Origin: Robiginitomaculum_A sp036478535
Lineage (GTDB): Bacteria; Pseudomonadota; Alphaproteobacteria; Caulobacterales; Maricaulaceae
Direction: 5' to 3'
DNA length: 64,000 nt
Assembly (NCBI GenBank): GCA_965224735.1
Contig: OZ245059.1
Location: forward strand, 558,001-622,000
Below, in pieces: positions 1 through 7,398 of this stretch. Numbering within the stretch: position 1 is the first letter of the stretch; each line of letters begins with the position of its first letter. A program made the position numbers and the translations under genes. A model generated the notes under the pieces. It worked only from the letters and a program-made list of their open reading frames with translations. It was not told where the DNA came from and ran no database searches.

Positions 1-12
1 TGAGGAATTTTT

Positions 13-1521
13 ATGGCGCTGTCGCCACAAATAAAACTAAAGCAAGGCCAGCGACTGGCTATGACGCCGCAGTTGCAGCAGGCGATCAAAATGTTGCAAC
101 TTAATAATATCGAACTGGCCGCGTATGTGGAAGAACAGCTTGAGAAAAACCCGCTTTTAGAACGGGGCAGGGGTGATGAAAACCAGCGCAAAGAAGACAC
201 GCGGTTAGAACAACAAGTAGGCGATCTAGTGGAGCTTGATTTGCATGCACCAAGCGCAGAAGCTGCTGCATCCATGGACGCGTCTGATAGCGCGCTCAAT
301 GTGGACGCGACAGCAATAGATTTGGCTCCAAACGCGCCATCTGTTGGCGGCGAAATTGACTGGTCTAAGGCAGGTAAAGGCGGCTCTTTTAGCGGCTCTG
401 ATGATTATGACGCGGCCGCAAACACAGCAGAAGAAATATCTTTAAACCAACATCTCAATGCACAATTGGCAATGGCAATTCATGATCCATCAGAGCGTAT
501 GATTGGGGCTTATCTTATCGATCAAGTTGACGAGAACGGATATTTGCACACAGATATCAATGATGTGGCTATGCGGCTTGGCGTTCAGGTTACGCGCGTG
601 CTTTCGACTTTGGCAATATTGCAAAGTTTCGAACCCACAGGCGTGATGGCTAGAAATTTACGCGAGTGCCTCTCCTTGCAACTCAAAGAAAGACACAAAC
701 TCGATGCGCCAATGACTATTCTTTTGGATAATTTAGAAATGCTTGCCAAACATGATTTGTCTGGCCTTGCCAAAGTATGCGGCATCAGTTTTGATACCCT
801 TAAAGACTATATTTTGTGCCTGCGCACGCTTGCGCCAAAACCTGGCTTGGCATTTGGGAGCGGATCGGCGGCTCCCATAGAGCCAGATGTGTTTGTTTTA
901 GAGCGCCCAGATGGCGGTTGGAGCGTTGATCTTAACACTGACACCCTGCCGCGTGTGCTGGTAAATTCACGCTATTACGCCGAGATTTGCGGTCAAACCA
1001 AAGACGAAAAAGTTAAAACCTATATGTCCGAGTGCCAAGAAAACGCTTCTTGGCTCGTCAAAAGCCTCGACCAGCGTGCGCGGACAATTTTGAAAGTTTC
1101 CAGCGAAATCATCAAGCAGCAAGATAGTTTTTTCGCTTACGGGATTGACCATTTACGCCCGCTAAACCTGCGCACAGTGGCGGATGCCATTGAAATGCAT
1201 GAGAGCACGGTCAGCCGCGTTACGTCAAATAAATATATGTCGACGCCGCGCGGCACGTTTGAACTTAAATATTTCTTCACTGCTGCCATTGCCTCAACAA
1301 ATGGAGGGGACGCGCACAGCGCGGAAGCCGTGCGCTACAAAATAAAAAATATAACCGCTGAAGAAACCACGCCCAAATCCGTGCTCTCTGACGATAAAAT
1401 TGTTCAAATTTTAGGGAAGCAAGGCATAGACATAGCCCGCCGCACAGTCGCCAAATACCGCGAGTCCATCGGTATTCCATCATCCGTTCAGCGCAGGCGG
1501 ATATTAAGAAACGGCAGGTAG
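13..1521 (+). CDS. rpoN: RNA polymerase sigma-54 factor RpoN
   Basis: This is the alternative sigma factor that directs RNA polymerase to -24/-12 promoters and needs an AAA+ activator to open them. The 502-residue length is normal for the family. The glutamine-rich activator-binding region I is at residues 5-50 (PQIKLKQGQRLAMTPQLQQA). An acidic, poorly conserved region II covers roughly residues 55-140. The core-binding and HTH parts follow, and the RpoN box (ARRTVAKYRESIGIPSS) lies near residues 475-492. The ATG follows a GAGG ribosome site at positions 2-5. The usual downstream neighbour in many proteobacteria, a ribosome hibernation factor gene, is not present here; the next gene is convergent. 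Identity is secure. Confidence 0.97.
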   Translation: MALSPQIKLKQGQRLAMTPQLQQAIKMLQLNNIELAAYVEEQLEKNPLLERGRGDENQRKEDTRLEQQVGDLVELDLHAPSAEAAASMDASDSALNVDATAIDLAPNAPSVGGEIDWSKAGKGGSFSGSDDYDAAANTAEEISLNQHLNAQLAMAIHDPSERMIGAYLIDQVDENGYLHTDINDVAMRLGVQVTRVLSTLAILQSFEPTGVMARNLRECLSLQLKERHKLDAPMTILLDNLEMLAKHDLSGLAKVCGISFDTLKDYILCLRTLAPKPGLAFGSGSAAPIEPDVFVLERPDGGWSVDLNTDTLPRVLVNSRYYAEICGQTKDEKVKTYMSECQENASWLVKSLDQRARTILKVSSEIIKQQDSFFAYGIDHLRPLNLRTVADAIEMHESTVSRVTSNKYMSTPRGTFELKYFFTAAIASTNGGDAHSAEAVRYKIKNITAEETTPKSVLSDDKIVQILGKQGIDIARRTVAKYRESIGIPSSVQRRRILRNGR

Positions 1522-1526
1522 AGCTG

Positions 1527-1546
1527 TGGCGCGCTAATCAGCGCCA
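1527..1546 (+). terminator. Stem-loop after rpoN
   Basis: TGGCGC and GCGCCA arms enclose an 8-nt loop six bases after the rpoN stop codon. There is no T-run behind it, so it may be a processing or stability hairpin, not a true intrinsic terminator. Confidence 0.35.
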
Positions 1547-1646
1547 AGTAACACACGCAGATACGTGTACACAGCACAGTGTTTCAGCGGCTGATTATGT
1601 TTATGCCCTTTGGGGGGCGTTGCTCTTATAAATACAGACTTATCCC

Positions 1647-1796
1647 TCATGTTTTTGGTTTATAAACCGCGCTGGAATAGACGGTATAGGCGATAATGAA
1701 CAAATAAAACAAGTAAATCCCCAAGAGCAAAAAAACCGCGATCAGGCAAGGCTTTGATAGCGCTATTTGTGCTGGAACAATGATTATGTCTTTGTT
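1647..1796 (-). other. Possible small membrane peptide frame or remnant downstream of osmC-like gene
   Basis: Immediately after the stop of the OsmC-like gene, and in the same frame, about 49 codons stay open on the minus strand. They encode a hydrophobic stretch (CLIAVFLLLGIYLFYLFIIA) followed by a short polar tail, as in a single-pass membrane peptide. No ATG, GTG or TTG precedes the hydrophobic part, only ATT/ATA/CTG, so a bona fide gene is doubtful. It could be a decayed gene or read-through tail. The rest of the rpoN-osmC gap (1547-1646) shows nothing recognisable. Confidence 0.2.
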
Positions 1797-2225
1797 TTAC
1801 TCCGCCAATTTTGTTCTGATTTCTCCTTTTGTTCTGATTTCTCCTGTGGGCTCTAGCATTTTGTGGACGGGGCATTTGTCGGCGATTTGCATCATGCGCG
1901 CGAGTTGCTTATCATTGAGGTCACCTTTGATGGTAATATCGCGGATAAAAACATTGGTGGTATTATTCTTACCAAAGCCTGATTTTATATAGGATACATC
2001 AACGGCTATATGAGTTACGGGCCATTTTTTGCGCTCCGCATACATGCGCAATGTTATGACTGTGCATGCGCCCAGCCCCGCAAGTATGAATTCATAAGGG
2101 CTTGGGCCAATATCCGCCCCGCCAAAATTAACTGGCTCGTCGGCGTATAATCTGTGGTCTCTGGCGATAACATCTTGGGTATAAATGCCGCCTGGGCGTT
2201 CTTTGACCGTGACTTTGTTTCCCAT
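1797..2225 (-). CDS. OsmC/Ohr family protein
   Basis: This is an OsmC-like peroxide-reducing or stress protein of 142 residues, the normal length. The two conserved cysteines of the family are visible in GLGACTVITLRMYAE (about residue 53) and MQIADKCPVHKML (about residue 116). OsmC proteins use this pair to reduce organic hydroperoxides as homodimers. The C-terminus carries a perfect 18-bp tandem duplication (1809-1826 and 1827-1844) that repeats GEIRTK, so the last residues are not ancestral. The gene is last in a minus-strand group with the ATP12 chaperone, 9 bp upstream. Whether it prefers organic peroxides or another thiol substrate cannot be read from sequence. Confidence 0.88.
   Translation of the reverse strand: MGNKVTVKERPGGIYTQDVIARDHRLYADEPVNFGGADIGPSPYEFILAGLGACTVITLRMYAERKKWPVTHIAVDVSYIKSGFGKNNTTNVFIRDITIKGDLNDKQLARMMQIADKCPVHKMLEPTGEIRTKGEIRTKLAE
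1809..1844. repeat. Perfect 2 x 18-bp tandem duplication in the osmC-like gene
   Basis: The 18-bp unit TTTTGTTCTGATTTCTCC occurs twice head to tail. It is in frame and adds six residues to the C-terminal tail of the encoded protein. Confidence 0.95.
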
Positions 2226-2234
2226 ATTTTGCTC

Positions 2235-2942
2235 CTAGCCCGTGGTCTCTCGCTTTACTTTTATCATCTTGCCAAGAGCGTTAAGCTCTTTTTCCATAGT
2301 GGCTACGCGTTCACGCGTGAGCGGGTCTTCGCCCCAACGGCTGATTTGAAATATTTCGTCAAGCCGTGATATTTGGTAAGCGCCGAGCACGTCCTTATGA
2401 CCTTCCATAACACAAAGTGCCAAAACACTCGATCCGAAACAAGCCGTAAGATGTAACAATAACGTCAAATCAAGACCGCCAAGCGCATTTGCATACTTTT
2501 CTGCATGGCTCTGGCTGGCTTTATTATGGGTGAGGGCTTCCAGCCCCGTTGTCGTGGCTAGATCAAGAGTGAACGTTTCACTGGCCCAATCCAAAAGCGG
2601 CTGCCACTCTTCATCTTGTTTTTCGACTAGGGCCAATGGTTCTGCCGCCCAGTAACACAAAAGATCTGTGGTAAGGTAAGAGATAAATTCGTCAACCAAT
2701 TCTGGGCGGCGTGCTGGCGTAAGTTCGCACGCTACATTGGCAAGGCGCGTACACGGCATGGTTTCGGGCCTTATTTCCTCGCCTTGTACCTGCCACTCTT
2801 GTGCCACTAATTTGGCGCGAAATTTCTCGGCCAATATGAGCGTGCATTTGCCAGGGGTTTTTAAAACCCGACCATCAAGCAAAATACTATAACCGTTCTC
2901 TTGCTCTTTTACACAGACCGTTTTGTAAAATCGTTTTGCCAA
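2235..2942 (-). CDS. ATP12-family F1-ATPase assembly chaperone
   Basis: This 235-residue protein resembles ATP12, which binds the F1 alpha subunit during assembly of ATP synthase. The family is shared by mitochondria and Alphaproteobacteria. Typical features are an N-terminal segment with LLDGRVLKTPGK (about residues 20-32), the central TMPCTRLANVA, and TTDLLCYWA followed by the conserved helical C-terminal half. It starts 2 bp after the stop of the pseudouridine synthase gene, so the two are very likely cotranscribed. Its presence is one of the best taxonomic markers in the window. Confidence 0.92.
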   Translation of the reverse strand: MAKRFYKTVCVKEQENGYSILLDGRVLKTPGKCTLILAEKFRAKLVAQEWQVQGEEIRPETMPCTRLANVACELTPARRPELVDEFISYLTTDLLCYWAAEPLALVEKQDEEWQPLLDWASETFTLDLATTTGLEALTHNKASQSHAEKYANALGGLDLTLLLHLTACFGSSVLALCVMEGHKDVLGAYQISRLDEIFQISRWGEDPLTRERVATMEKELNALGKMIKVKRETTG

Positions 2943-2944
2943 AA

Positions 2945-3919
2945 TTACTCTTCCATCAAGCCGATATCAAGCTTTGGATTAAAATCGAGCACGTCAAAGG
3001 CGCGCTGCATATGGGGTGATAATTTGGCTTGGATATGAACCTCGCTACCATCGGGTGTGGGTATTACCAAAGAGCGCGCATGCAAATGCAGACGTGCTTC
3101 CAGTCCCACAGGTTCTTCGCGGTCACATCCATATTTAGGGTCACCAATAAGCGGCGTTTCTAAAAGCTGCATGTGCAATCTTAATTGATGCTTGCGCCCT
3201 GTGAGCGGTTGCATGACCACCCAAGCCACCTGCTTTCCAGCCACTTGCGCGCATTGATAAAACGTGCGGGCATGTTTAGCCCCTTCGCTGCCATGACGCA
3301 CAGGTATCATAATCTCGCGCCCGTCAAATCCTGCGCCTTTGGCTACATAGCCTTTAACTTCGCCAGATTGCGGACGCGGCACGCCATTGGTAATGCCCCA
3401 GTAAACTTTGCGGGCGCGCCGGTTTTGGAACGCTTTGGCAATCCAGGCAGCAGATTTTGAGTTTTTCGCCACGACCAAAACCCCGCTTGTATCTTTATCA
3501 AGCCGATGAACAAGGCGCGGCGGACGGCCTTTATAGGCCAGCGCCATAAGCATGCCGTCAATATGACGGCTGGTCTTTGTACCGCCCTGAACAGCAAGAC
3601 CAGCAGGTTTATTAAGCGCAAGCATATCATTATCTTCATAGATAACCATATCTTGCATGAACTTCATGTCTTGATCATTTAACCGTCTTGGCGGCTGTTT
3701 AACTCCAGGTTCTGGCAATGGCGGCACACGCACGGTCTGCCCCATTTCAAGGCGCATTTTCCCCTTGGCTCGTTTTCCATCTATGCGAAGCTGACCTGTG
3801 CGCAATAACTTCTCAACTCGTCCATGGGGGATATGGGGGAAGCGGCGCTTAAACCATCTATCAAGCCTTATGCCCTCGTCATCCTCATTTGTAATTTTTA
3901 TGTGCTGTACAGCGCTCAT
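2945..3919 (-). CDS. RluA-family 23S rRNA pseudouridine synthase (RluC-like)
   Basis: This enzyme isomerises uridines in 23S rRNA to pseudouridine. The 324 residues contain an N-terminal S4 RNA-binding domain (about residues 15-75) and a catalytic domain. The family motif RLVHRLDKDTSGVLVVAKN, about residue 140, holds the catalytic aspartate in HRLDKDT. The C-terminal GRKHQLRLHM, where substrate RNA is bound, is intact. In Alphaproteobacteria the homologue next to ATP12 and crcB is usually called RluC (sites 955, 2504, 2580 in E. coli). I cannot separate RluC from RluD by sight, so no symbol is given. It overlaps crcB by 4 bp (ATGA). Confidence 0.93.
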   Translation of the reverse strand: MSAVQHIKITNEDDEGIRLDRWFKRRFPHIPHGRVEKLLRTGQLRIDGKRAKGKMRLEMGQTVRVPPLPEPGVKQPPRRLNDQDMKFMQDMVIYEDNDMLALNKPAGLAVQGGTKTSRHIDGMLMALAYKGRPPRLVHRLDKDTSGVLVVAKNSKSAAWIAKAFQNRRARKVYWGITNGVPRPQSGEVKGYVAKGAGFDGREIMIPVRHGSEGAKHARTFYQCAQVAGKQVAWVVMQPLTGRKHQLRLHMQLLETPLIGDPKYGCDREEPVGLEARLHLHARSLVIPTPDGSEVHIQAKLSPHMQRAFDVLDFNPKLDIGLMEE

Positions 3920-4299
3920 AAGGCAAACACTTTGCGGGCAATCATAAGACCGATAAATACGGCGAGAACAGAGAGGATAACCGAGGCAGAAATATACCCT
4001 GCTGCGGCGCCATATGCTTTAGTTTCAATCATCCGCACAGCCTCAAGTGAGAAGGATGAGAATGTGGTGAACCCACCCAAAACCCCAACGCCTAACAGCA
4101 GGCGCAAATTTTCACCCCCCGAAACTTTAAACGCAAGCCAGCCAACAAGAACACCCATAAGCAAACCGCCAAGAATATTTGCAACTAAAGTTCCCCACGG
4201 GTAGCCAGGGCCCATGAGTTTAAACATAAGATGCCCAAGCATGTGGCGTCCACTTGCACCGATCGCGCCGCCAAAGGCTACATATAAAAGTCCGTTCAT
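3916..4299 (-). CDS. crcB: CrcB/Fluc fluoride channel
   Basis: This is a 127-residue inner-membrane fluoride exporter of the Fluc family that works as a dual-topology dimer. Four hydrophobic segments are apparent. The signature regions GGAIGASGRH near the N-terminus, WGTLVANILGG and GGFTTFSSFSLE are all present; the last holds the phenylalanine and threonine/serine track of the pore. It is the first gene of the minus-strand group, and its stop overlaps the start of the pseudouridine synthase gene. No fluoride riboswitch is visible upstream (4300-4440). Confidence 0.94.
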   Translation of the reverse strand: MNGLLYVAFGGAIGASGRHMLGHLMFKLMGPGYPWGTLVANILGGLLMGVLVGWLAFKVSGGENLRLLLGVGVLGGFTTFSSFSLEAVRMIETKAYGAAAGYISASVILSVLAVFIGLMIARKVFAL

Positions 4300-4442
4300 G
4301 GGGAGGTGATACGCTTTGACTTTGCCAAGTGCAAGACACAGTACACGCTCCAGCGTTCTATTTTGTCACATTCTTGGTGATATTTAGCCAAGCTGTATAT
4401 GGTTATATTTTAACAATGTTCTATATTGAGCTAAATACTGAC

Positions 4443-4468
4443 CAATGAAACCCTAAAAAAGATTCAAC
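4443..4468 (-). repeat. Scar or inverted partial left end of IS200-I
   Basis: CAATGAAACCCTAAAAAAGA followed by TTCAA is the reverse complement of the left terminus of the IS200-I element, whose full left end starts at about 4600. It is preceded on its own strand by the same TTGA context seen at all other left ends. No tnpA lies next to it, so it is a solo end about 130 bp upstream of, and inverted relative to, the adjacent copy. Confidence 0.6.
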
Positions 4469-4492
4469 CAAAGCCAAAGGAGATACACCACC

Positions 4493-4599
4493 ATGGATAC
4501 GAATAACATTATTGATATTGCGGGTCGAGAGGCCATTACCGATACACTGACGGACTTACTGAGAACAGGAGCACAGCATTTGATAACCTCTGCGGTTGA
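4493..4599 (+). pseudogene. 5' fragment of an IS256-family transposase
   Basis: A good ribosome site (AAGGAGA) precedes an ATG. About 36 codons follow that read like the N-terminus of IS256-type transposases (NNIIDIAGREAITDTLTDLL, then RTGAQHLI). The frame is cut by the left end of an IS200-I element directly after the codons for AV(D). The catalytic domain is absent, so it is inactive. No further piece of this gene is seen in the window. Confidence 0.7.
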
Positions 4600-5065
4600 C
4601 TCTTTTTTAGGGTTTCATTCCTCGCCGCTTGCGGCGTAGAATATTCGCGTGAGCGAATATATCCATAAACGACATAACGTAACGATACTTCTTTACCATT
4701 TTGTGTTTCCCGCAAAATATAGGCGTGCTGTTTTTGACCCCCAAGTTGATGAAGTTTTACGTGATGTTTGTTTGGATATTGAAGATCGTTACCAGTTAAA
4801 GTTTTTGGAGATTGGAACGGATAAAGACCATGTTCATTTTTTGGTACAGTCGGTTCCGACCTATACAGTGACCAAGTTGGTCACTGTAATAAAAAGTATC
4901 ACCGCACGCGAGATATTTAGGTTGTGTTCTCATGTTAAAAAGTCACTTTGGGGTGGAGAATTTTGGAGTGATGGTTATTTTGCATCCACAGTTGGGCGTC
5001 ACGGAGATGAGAGCACAATAACAAGCTACGTCCAAAATCAAGGCAAAGAATATACAAAACTACCC
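4600..5065 (+). mobile_element. IS200-I copy 1 (IS200/IS605 family), 3' truncated
   Basis: This is an IS200-like element with a subterminal left hairpin (CGCCGC-TT-GCGGCG, 4623-4636) and a single Y1 transposase gene. It sits immediately 3' of TTGA on the target strand, like the other two coding copies in the window. The right end is missing: an IS5-family element joins at 5066 and removes the last codons and the right-end hairpin that is present in the copy at 53925-54444. Confidence 0.85.
4641..4660 (+). promoter_or_regulatory. Start-codon hairpin of IS200-I tnpA
   Basis: ATATTCGC and GCGAATAT form an 8-bp perfect stem whose 4-nt loop is GTGA, and the GTG is the tnpA start codon. No Shine-Dalgarno sequence is visible upstream. 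In an mRNA this would hold the start codon in a tight loop and limit translation. IS200 elements are known to repress tnpA through 5' RNA structure. The same hairpin is present in the other copies. Confidence 0.6.
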
Positions 5066-5068
5066 TAG
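4649..5068 (+). pseudogene. tnpA: IS200-I Y1 transposase TnpA, C-terminally clipped
   Basis: This is a single-strand HUH transposase. The HUH metal-binding pair is DHVHFLV (about residue 70), and the catalytic tyrosine lies in the C-terminal helix TSYVQNQGKEY (about residue 130). The protein starts with the GTG in the hairpin loop. At 139 residues it ends KLP because the IS5 junction removes the last nine residues (HSDKQLTLF) found in the complete copy at 53955-54398. The right end needed for excision is also lost, so this copy should not move by itself even if the enzyme folds. Confidence 0.85.
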
Positions 5069-6046
5069 ACTCGATTCACAATAGGCTATAATTTTGTAGG
5101 CGCAATTGTTTTATTTTCATGTCCTTATGCGGTTTTGAGATTGATGTTGGCGAGGGCGCCAATATTCTTCGCAATCATGTTTTGCAGGCCGTTATTGCGG
5201 TGAATATCGGCAAAAATCTTGAACTTCTTCATACGGCCAATAGCATGTTCGACGCCAATGCGCAGGCCTGCGTACCAACGGTTATAGGCTCTGGCATTTT
5301 GGGAAATGGGCTGGTTTTTCGGCTTCTTAATCGGAATTTCAAAATTCGTTCCGAGATAACCAAGGTCGCCTAAAACCATCATATCAGGCGGCTTGACAAC
5401 ACCACTTTCATCAAAAATCCGCTTGTCGTGTTTTGAGCCTTTTTGCGCAGGGCCAACGGCCAGAATACGTTTCGTATTATCGGTGATAATCTGATGCACA
5501 TTCGTGTATCTTTTCTTTTTTCCGGAATAATTTTCCTTCCGTTTTCCCGGCTTTTTTGAACGTAGAATTGGGCGTTCTGTCCCGTCTACCATCAGATAAA
5601 GAAGATCATTTTTTTCTTCTTCGTTCAGGCGTATCTTGCGTTCAGGCATACGAAAATGGCCGGTTAAAAGGTGCTCATAGCCCGATTAACGCGGCAGACA
5701 GTGGGCGAAGACACGCCAAAAACTAGCCCTAAAAACACATGGCTAGTATAGGTTCGATAATAAATCAAGCACATGAGAAGCTGCGCAGAGAAATCAAGCT
5801 CATACTTGCGTCCTGCGCCAATGGCACGCTTGCGCGTAGGGCGGGACAGGCGTTTGTGCTCGCTTTTAAGCCAGAGTGGGTGGGTATCTTTGATAAAGCC
5901 TGTCAAAATCTTCAAGACGAATGCCTGAAAGGCGGAAAAACAGTGTGGGGCGGGCGCGTAAAACTTTCAACGTGTTCATCAATAATCCTCCTGCTCAAAG
6001 ATTAGACAAAATAATTAACAAATTACCTAATTACGAAGCGAGTCTA
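5066..6046 (-). mobile_element. IS5-family element (IS5-i)
   Basis: The element is bounded by imperfect inverted ends TAGACTCGATTC (5066-5077) and the complement of TAGACTCGCTTC (6035-6046), about 980 bp. It carries one transposase gene on the minus strand, broken into three frames. Its left flank is IS200-I tnpA and its right flank is a sugar aminotransferase gene. The two sides never belonged to one sequence, so the insertion was followed or accompanied by deletion or recombination. Confidence 0.75.
5125..5979 (-). pseudogene. IS5-family transposase with two frame breaks
   Basis: The original start is an ATG at 5979 preceded by AGGAGG (MNTLKVLRARPTLFFRLSGI...). That frame stops at 5866. 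The HTH part continues in another frame at 5915-5664 (KRAIGAGRKYELDFSAQLL). The DDE domain follows at 5649-5125 with DGTE (first Asp), VLGDLGYLG (second Asp) and VEHAIGRMKKFK (Glu). The second break, ACC TTT TAA at about 5664-5672, needs a -1 shift on a T-run, which could be programmed. The first break has no obvious slippery site and looks like a real mutation. Without shift repair the element is non-autonomous. Confidence 0.8.
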
Positions 6047-6048
6047 AG

Positions 6049-7098
6049 GTACTCCGCCACGGCGCCTATATTCTCGGCCCAGAGGTTACGCAGTTCGAGC
6101 AAGAGCTCGCCGAGTTTGAAAATGTGAAACACGTCGCCGCTTGTGCTAATGGTACAGACGCATTGACCCTGCCAATGATGGCTTGGGGTATTGGTCCCGG
6201 TGATGCAGTTTTCTGTCCCTCATTCACCTATACCGCGACCGCCGAAGCCGTCGCATTTTTACGTGCGACGCCCGTCTTTGTTGATGTTGACCCAGACACA
6301 TACACAATCTGTCCAAAATCATTATCCGCAGCCTACGAAGCCGTTATTAAGGACGGCAAGTTAAAACCCAAAGCAATTATTGCCGTGGACTTATTTGGCC
6401 AAAGTGCTGATTACCCTGCGATTTCTGAGCTTGCCAAACGGTTCGACCTGAAACTCATTGCAGACAATGCCCAAGCTACCGGGTGTCGCCTAGATGGGAA
6501 AAGCCCTGCACACTGGGCCGACATCGCTACAACCAGTTTTTTCCCCGCCAAACCACTTGGCTGTTATGGAGACGGCGGTGCAGTTTTAACCAATGATGCT
6601 GACCTAACCGCGCAAATTCGCTCACTTGCCTTTCACGGTCGTGGTACGCAAGCCTATGACCATACCGACATTGGCATAAATTCCAGGTTGGACACCATAC
6701 AAGCGGCAATCTTGCTAGAAAAACTAAAAATCTATACCAGTGAAATCAAAACCCGCAATGAAATTGCCGACAGATATAGTAAAGGCTTGTCATCTAACAC
6801 ATGCAAAACGCCAACAGTTATCGCTGGCGGCCTATCGACTTGGGCGCAATACACGATCGAAGTGGAAGACCGCGACGGCCTCATGGCACATCTCAAAAAC
6901 CTAGGTATTCCAGCCGCCGCCTATTATCCAAAACCAATACATTTACAAACGGCTTATACGAGTTTTCAGATGCCATATAACAACTTACCAGTTACTGAAA
7001 CGCTTATGAAAAATGTTATGTCTCTACCAATGCATGCCTATTTAACGAGAGCGCATCAAGACGAAGTTATTGGCGCGGTTACAAGCTTTAGTTTGTGA
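6049..7098 (+). pseudogene. DegT/DnrJ/EryC1-family sugar aminotransferase (WbpE-like), 5' truncated
   Basis: This is a PLP-dependent aminotransferase acting on a nucleotide-linked keto-sugar. The frame is open from the IS5-i junction (GAYILGPEVTQFEQELAEFE) through GVGPGD-like and FTYTATAEAV motifs to the end. The PLP lysine lies in SFFPAKPLGCYGDGGA, and SLPMHAYL near the C-terminus is typical. The overall match is closest to WbpE-type UDP-2-acetamido-3-keto-hexuronate aminotransferases. About 25-30 N-terminal residues are missing because of the IS5-i junction. A GTG at 6124 could start a shortened protein lacking part of the dimer and substrate region. It would have belonged to the same polysaccharide locus as rfbG downstream. 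Confidence 0.85.
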
Positions 7099-7134
7099 TA
7101 TATATTTGGACTTGTTGTAAGCTATCAAAGTTGG

Positions 7135-7212
7135 GCAGGAGCACTCATAGCCCGTGTTCGGCGACTTGGGACATCAGATCGAAAACTTTGTGGAGCACTA
7201 TAACCGTCTCTG
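7135..7212 (+). pseudogene. Remnant of IS-C-type transposase C-terminus
   Basis: The frame reading GDLGHQIENFVEHYNR matches the segment LERQIESFVEYYNHER of the rve-domain transposase at 26217-27195. Only about 20 codons are recognisable, followed by a stop. It is a decayed fragment between the aminotransferase and rfbG. Confidence 0.55.
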
Positions 7213-7243
7213 CTTATATTGACTTAGTCTGCTCTTCCTCATA

Positions 7244-7293
7244 CCGTCCTCTATAGCACATAATTATGCGTTATAGAGGACGGCCCATTTTAT
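7244..7293 (+). terminator. Strong stem-loop with T-rich tail
   Basis: CCGTCCTCTATA (7244-7255) pairs perfectly with TATAGAGGACGG (7272-7283) around a 16-nt loop, followed by CCCATTTTATTTTT. It fits an intrinsic terminator closing the aminotransferase transcript and insulating rfbG. The T-run is interrupted, so efficiency is uncertain. Confidence 0.55.
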
Positions 7294-7398
7294 TTTTGTG
7301 AAATTTAGCGACGTCATACTAGACAAGCGGAAAATGGCAGGGTAACTCGAACGTCCAACTATTGGAACACCCAGATTATTTTACAAGGGGGCACCAAC

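Noticed and set aside
4300..4440. Fluoride riboswitch upstream of crcB
   Set aside because: The minus-strand leader has neither the GGCGATGG-like start nor the CTGATG pseudoknot part of the crcB RNA motif.
5064..6048. TA target duplication of IS5-i
   Set aside because: TA is present on both sides but can be part of the inverted ends, and the flanks are unrelated genes, so it is not evidence for a simple insertion.
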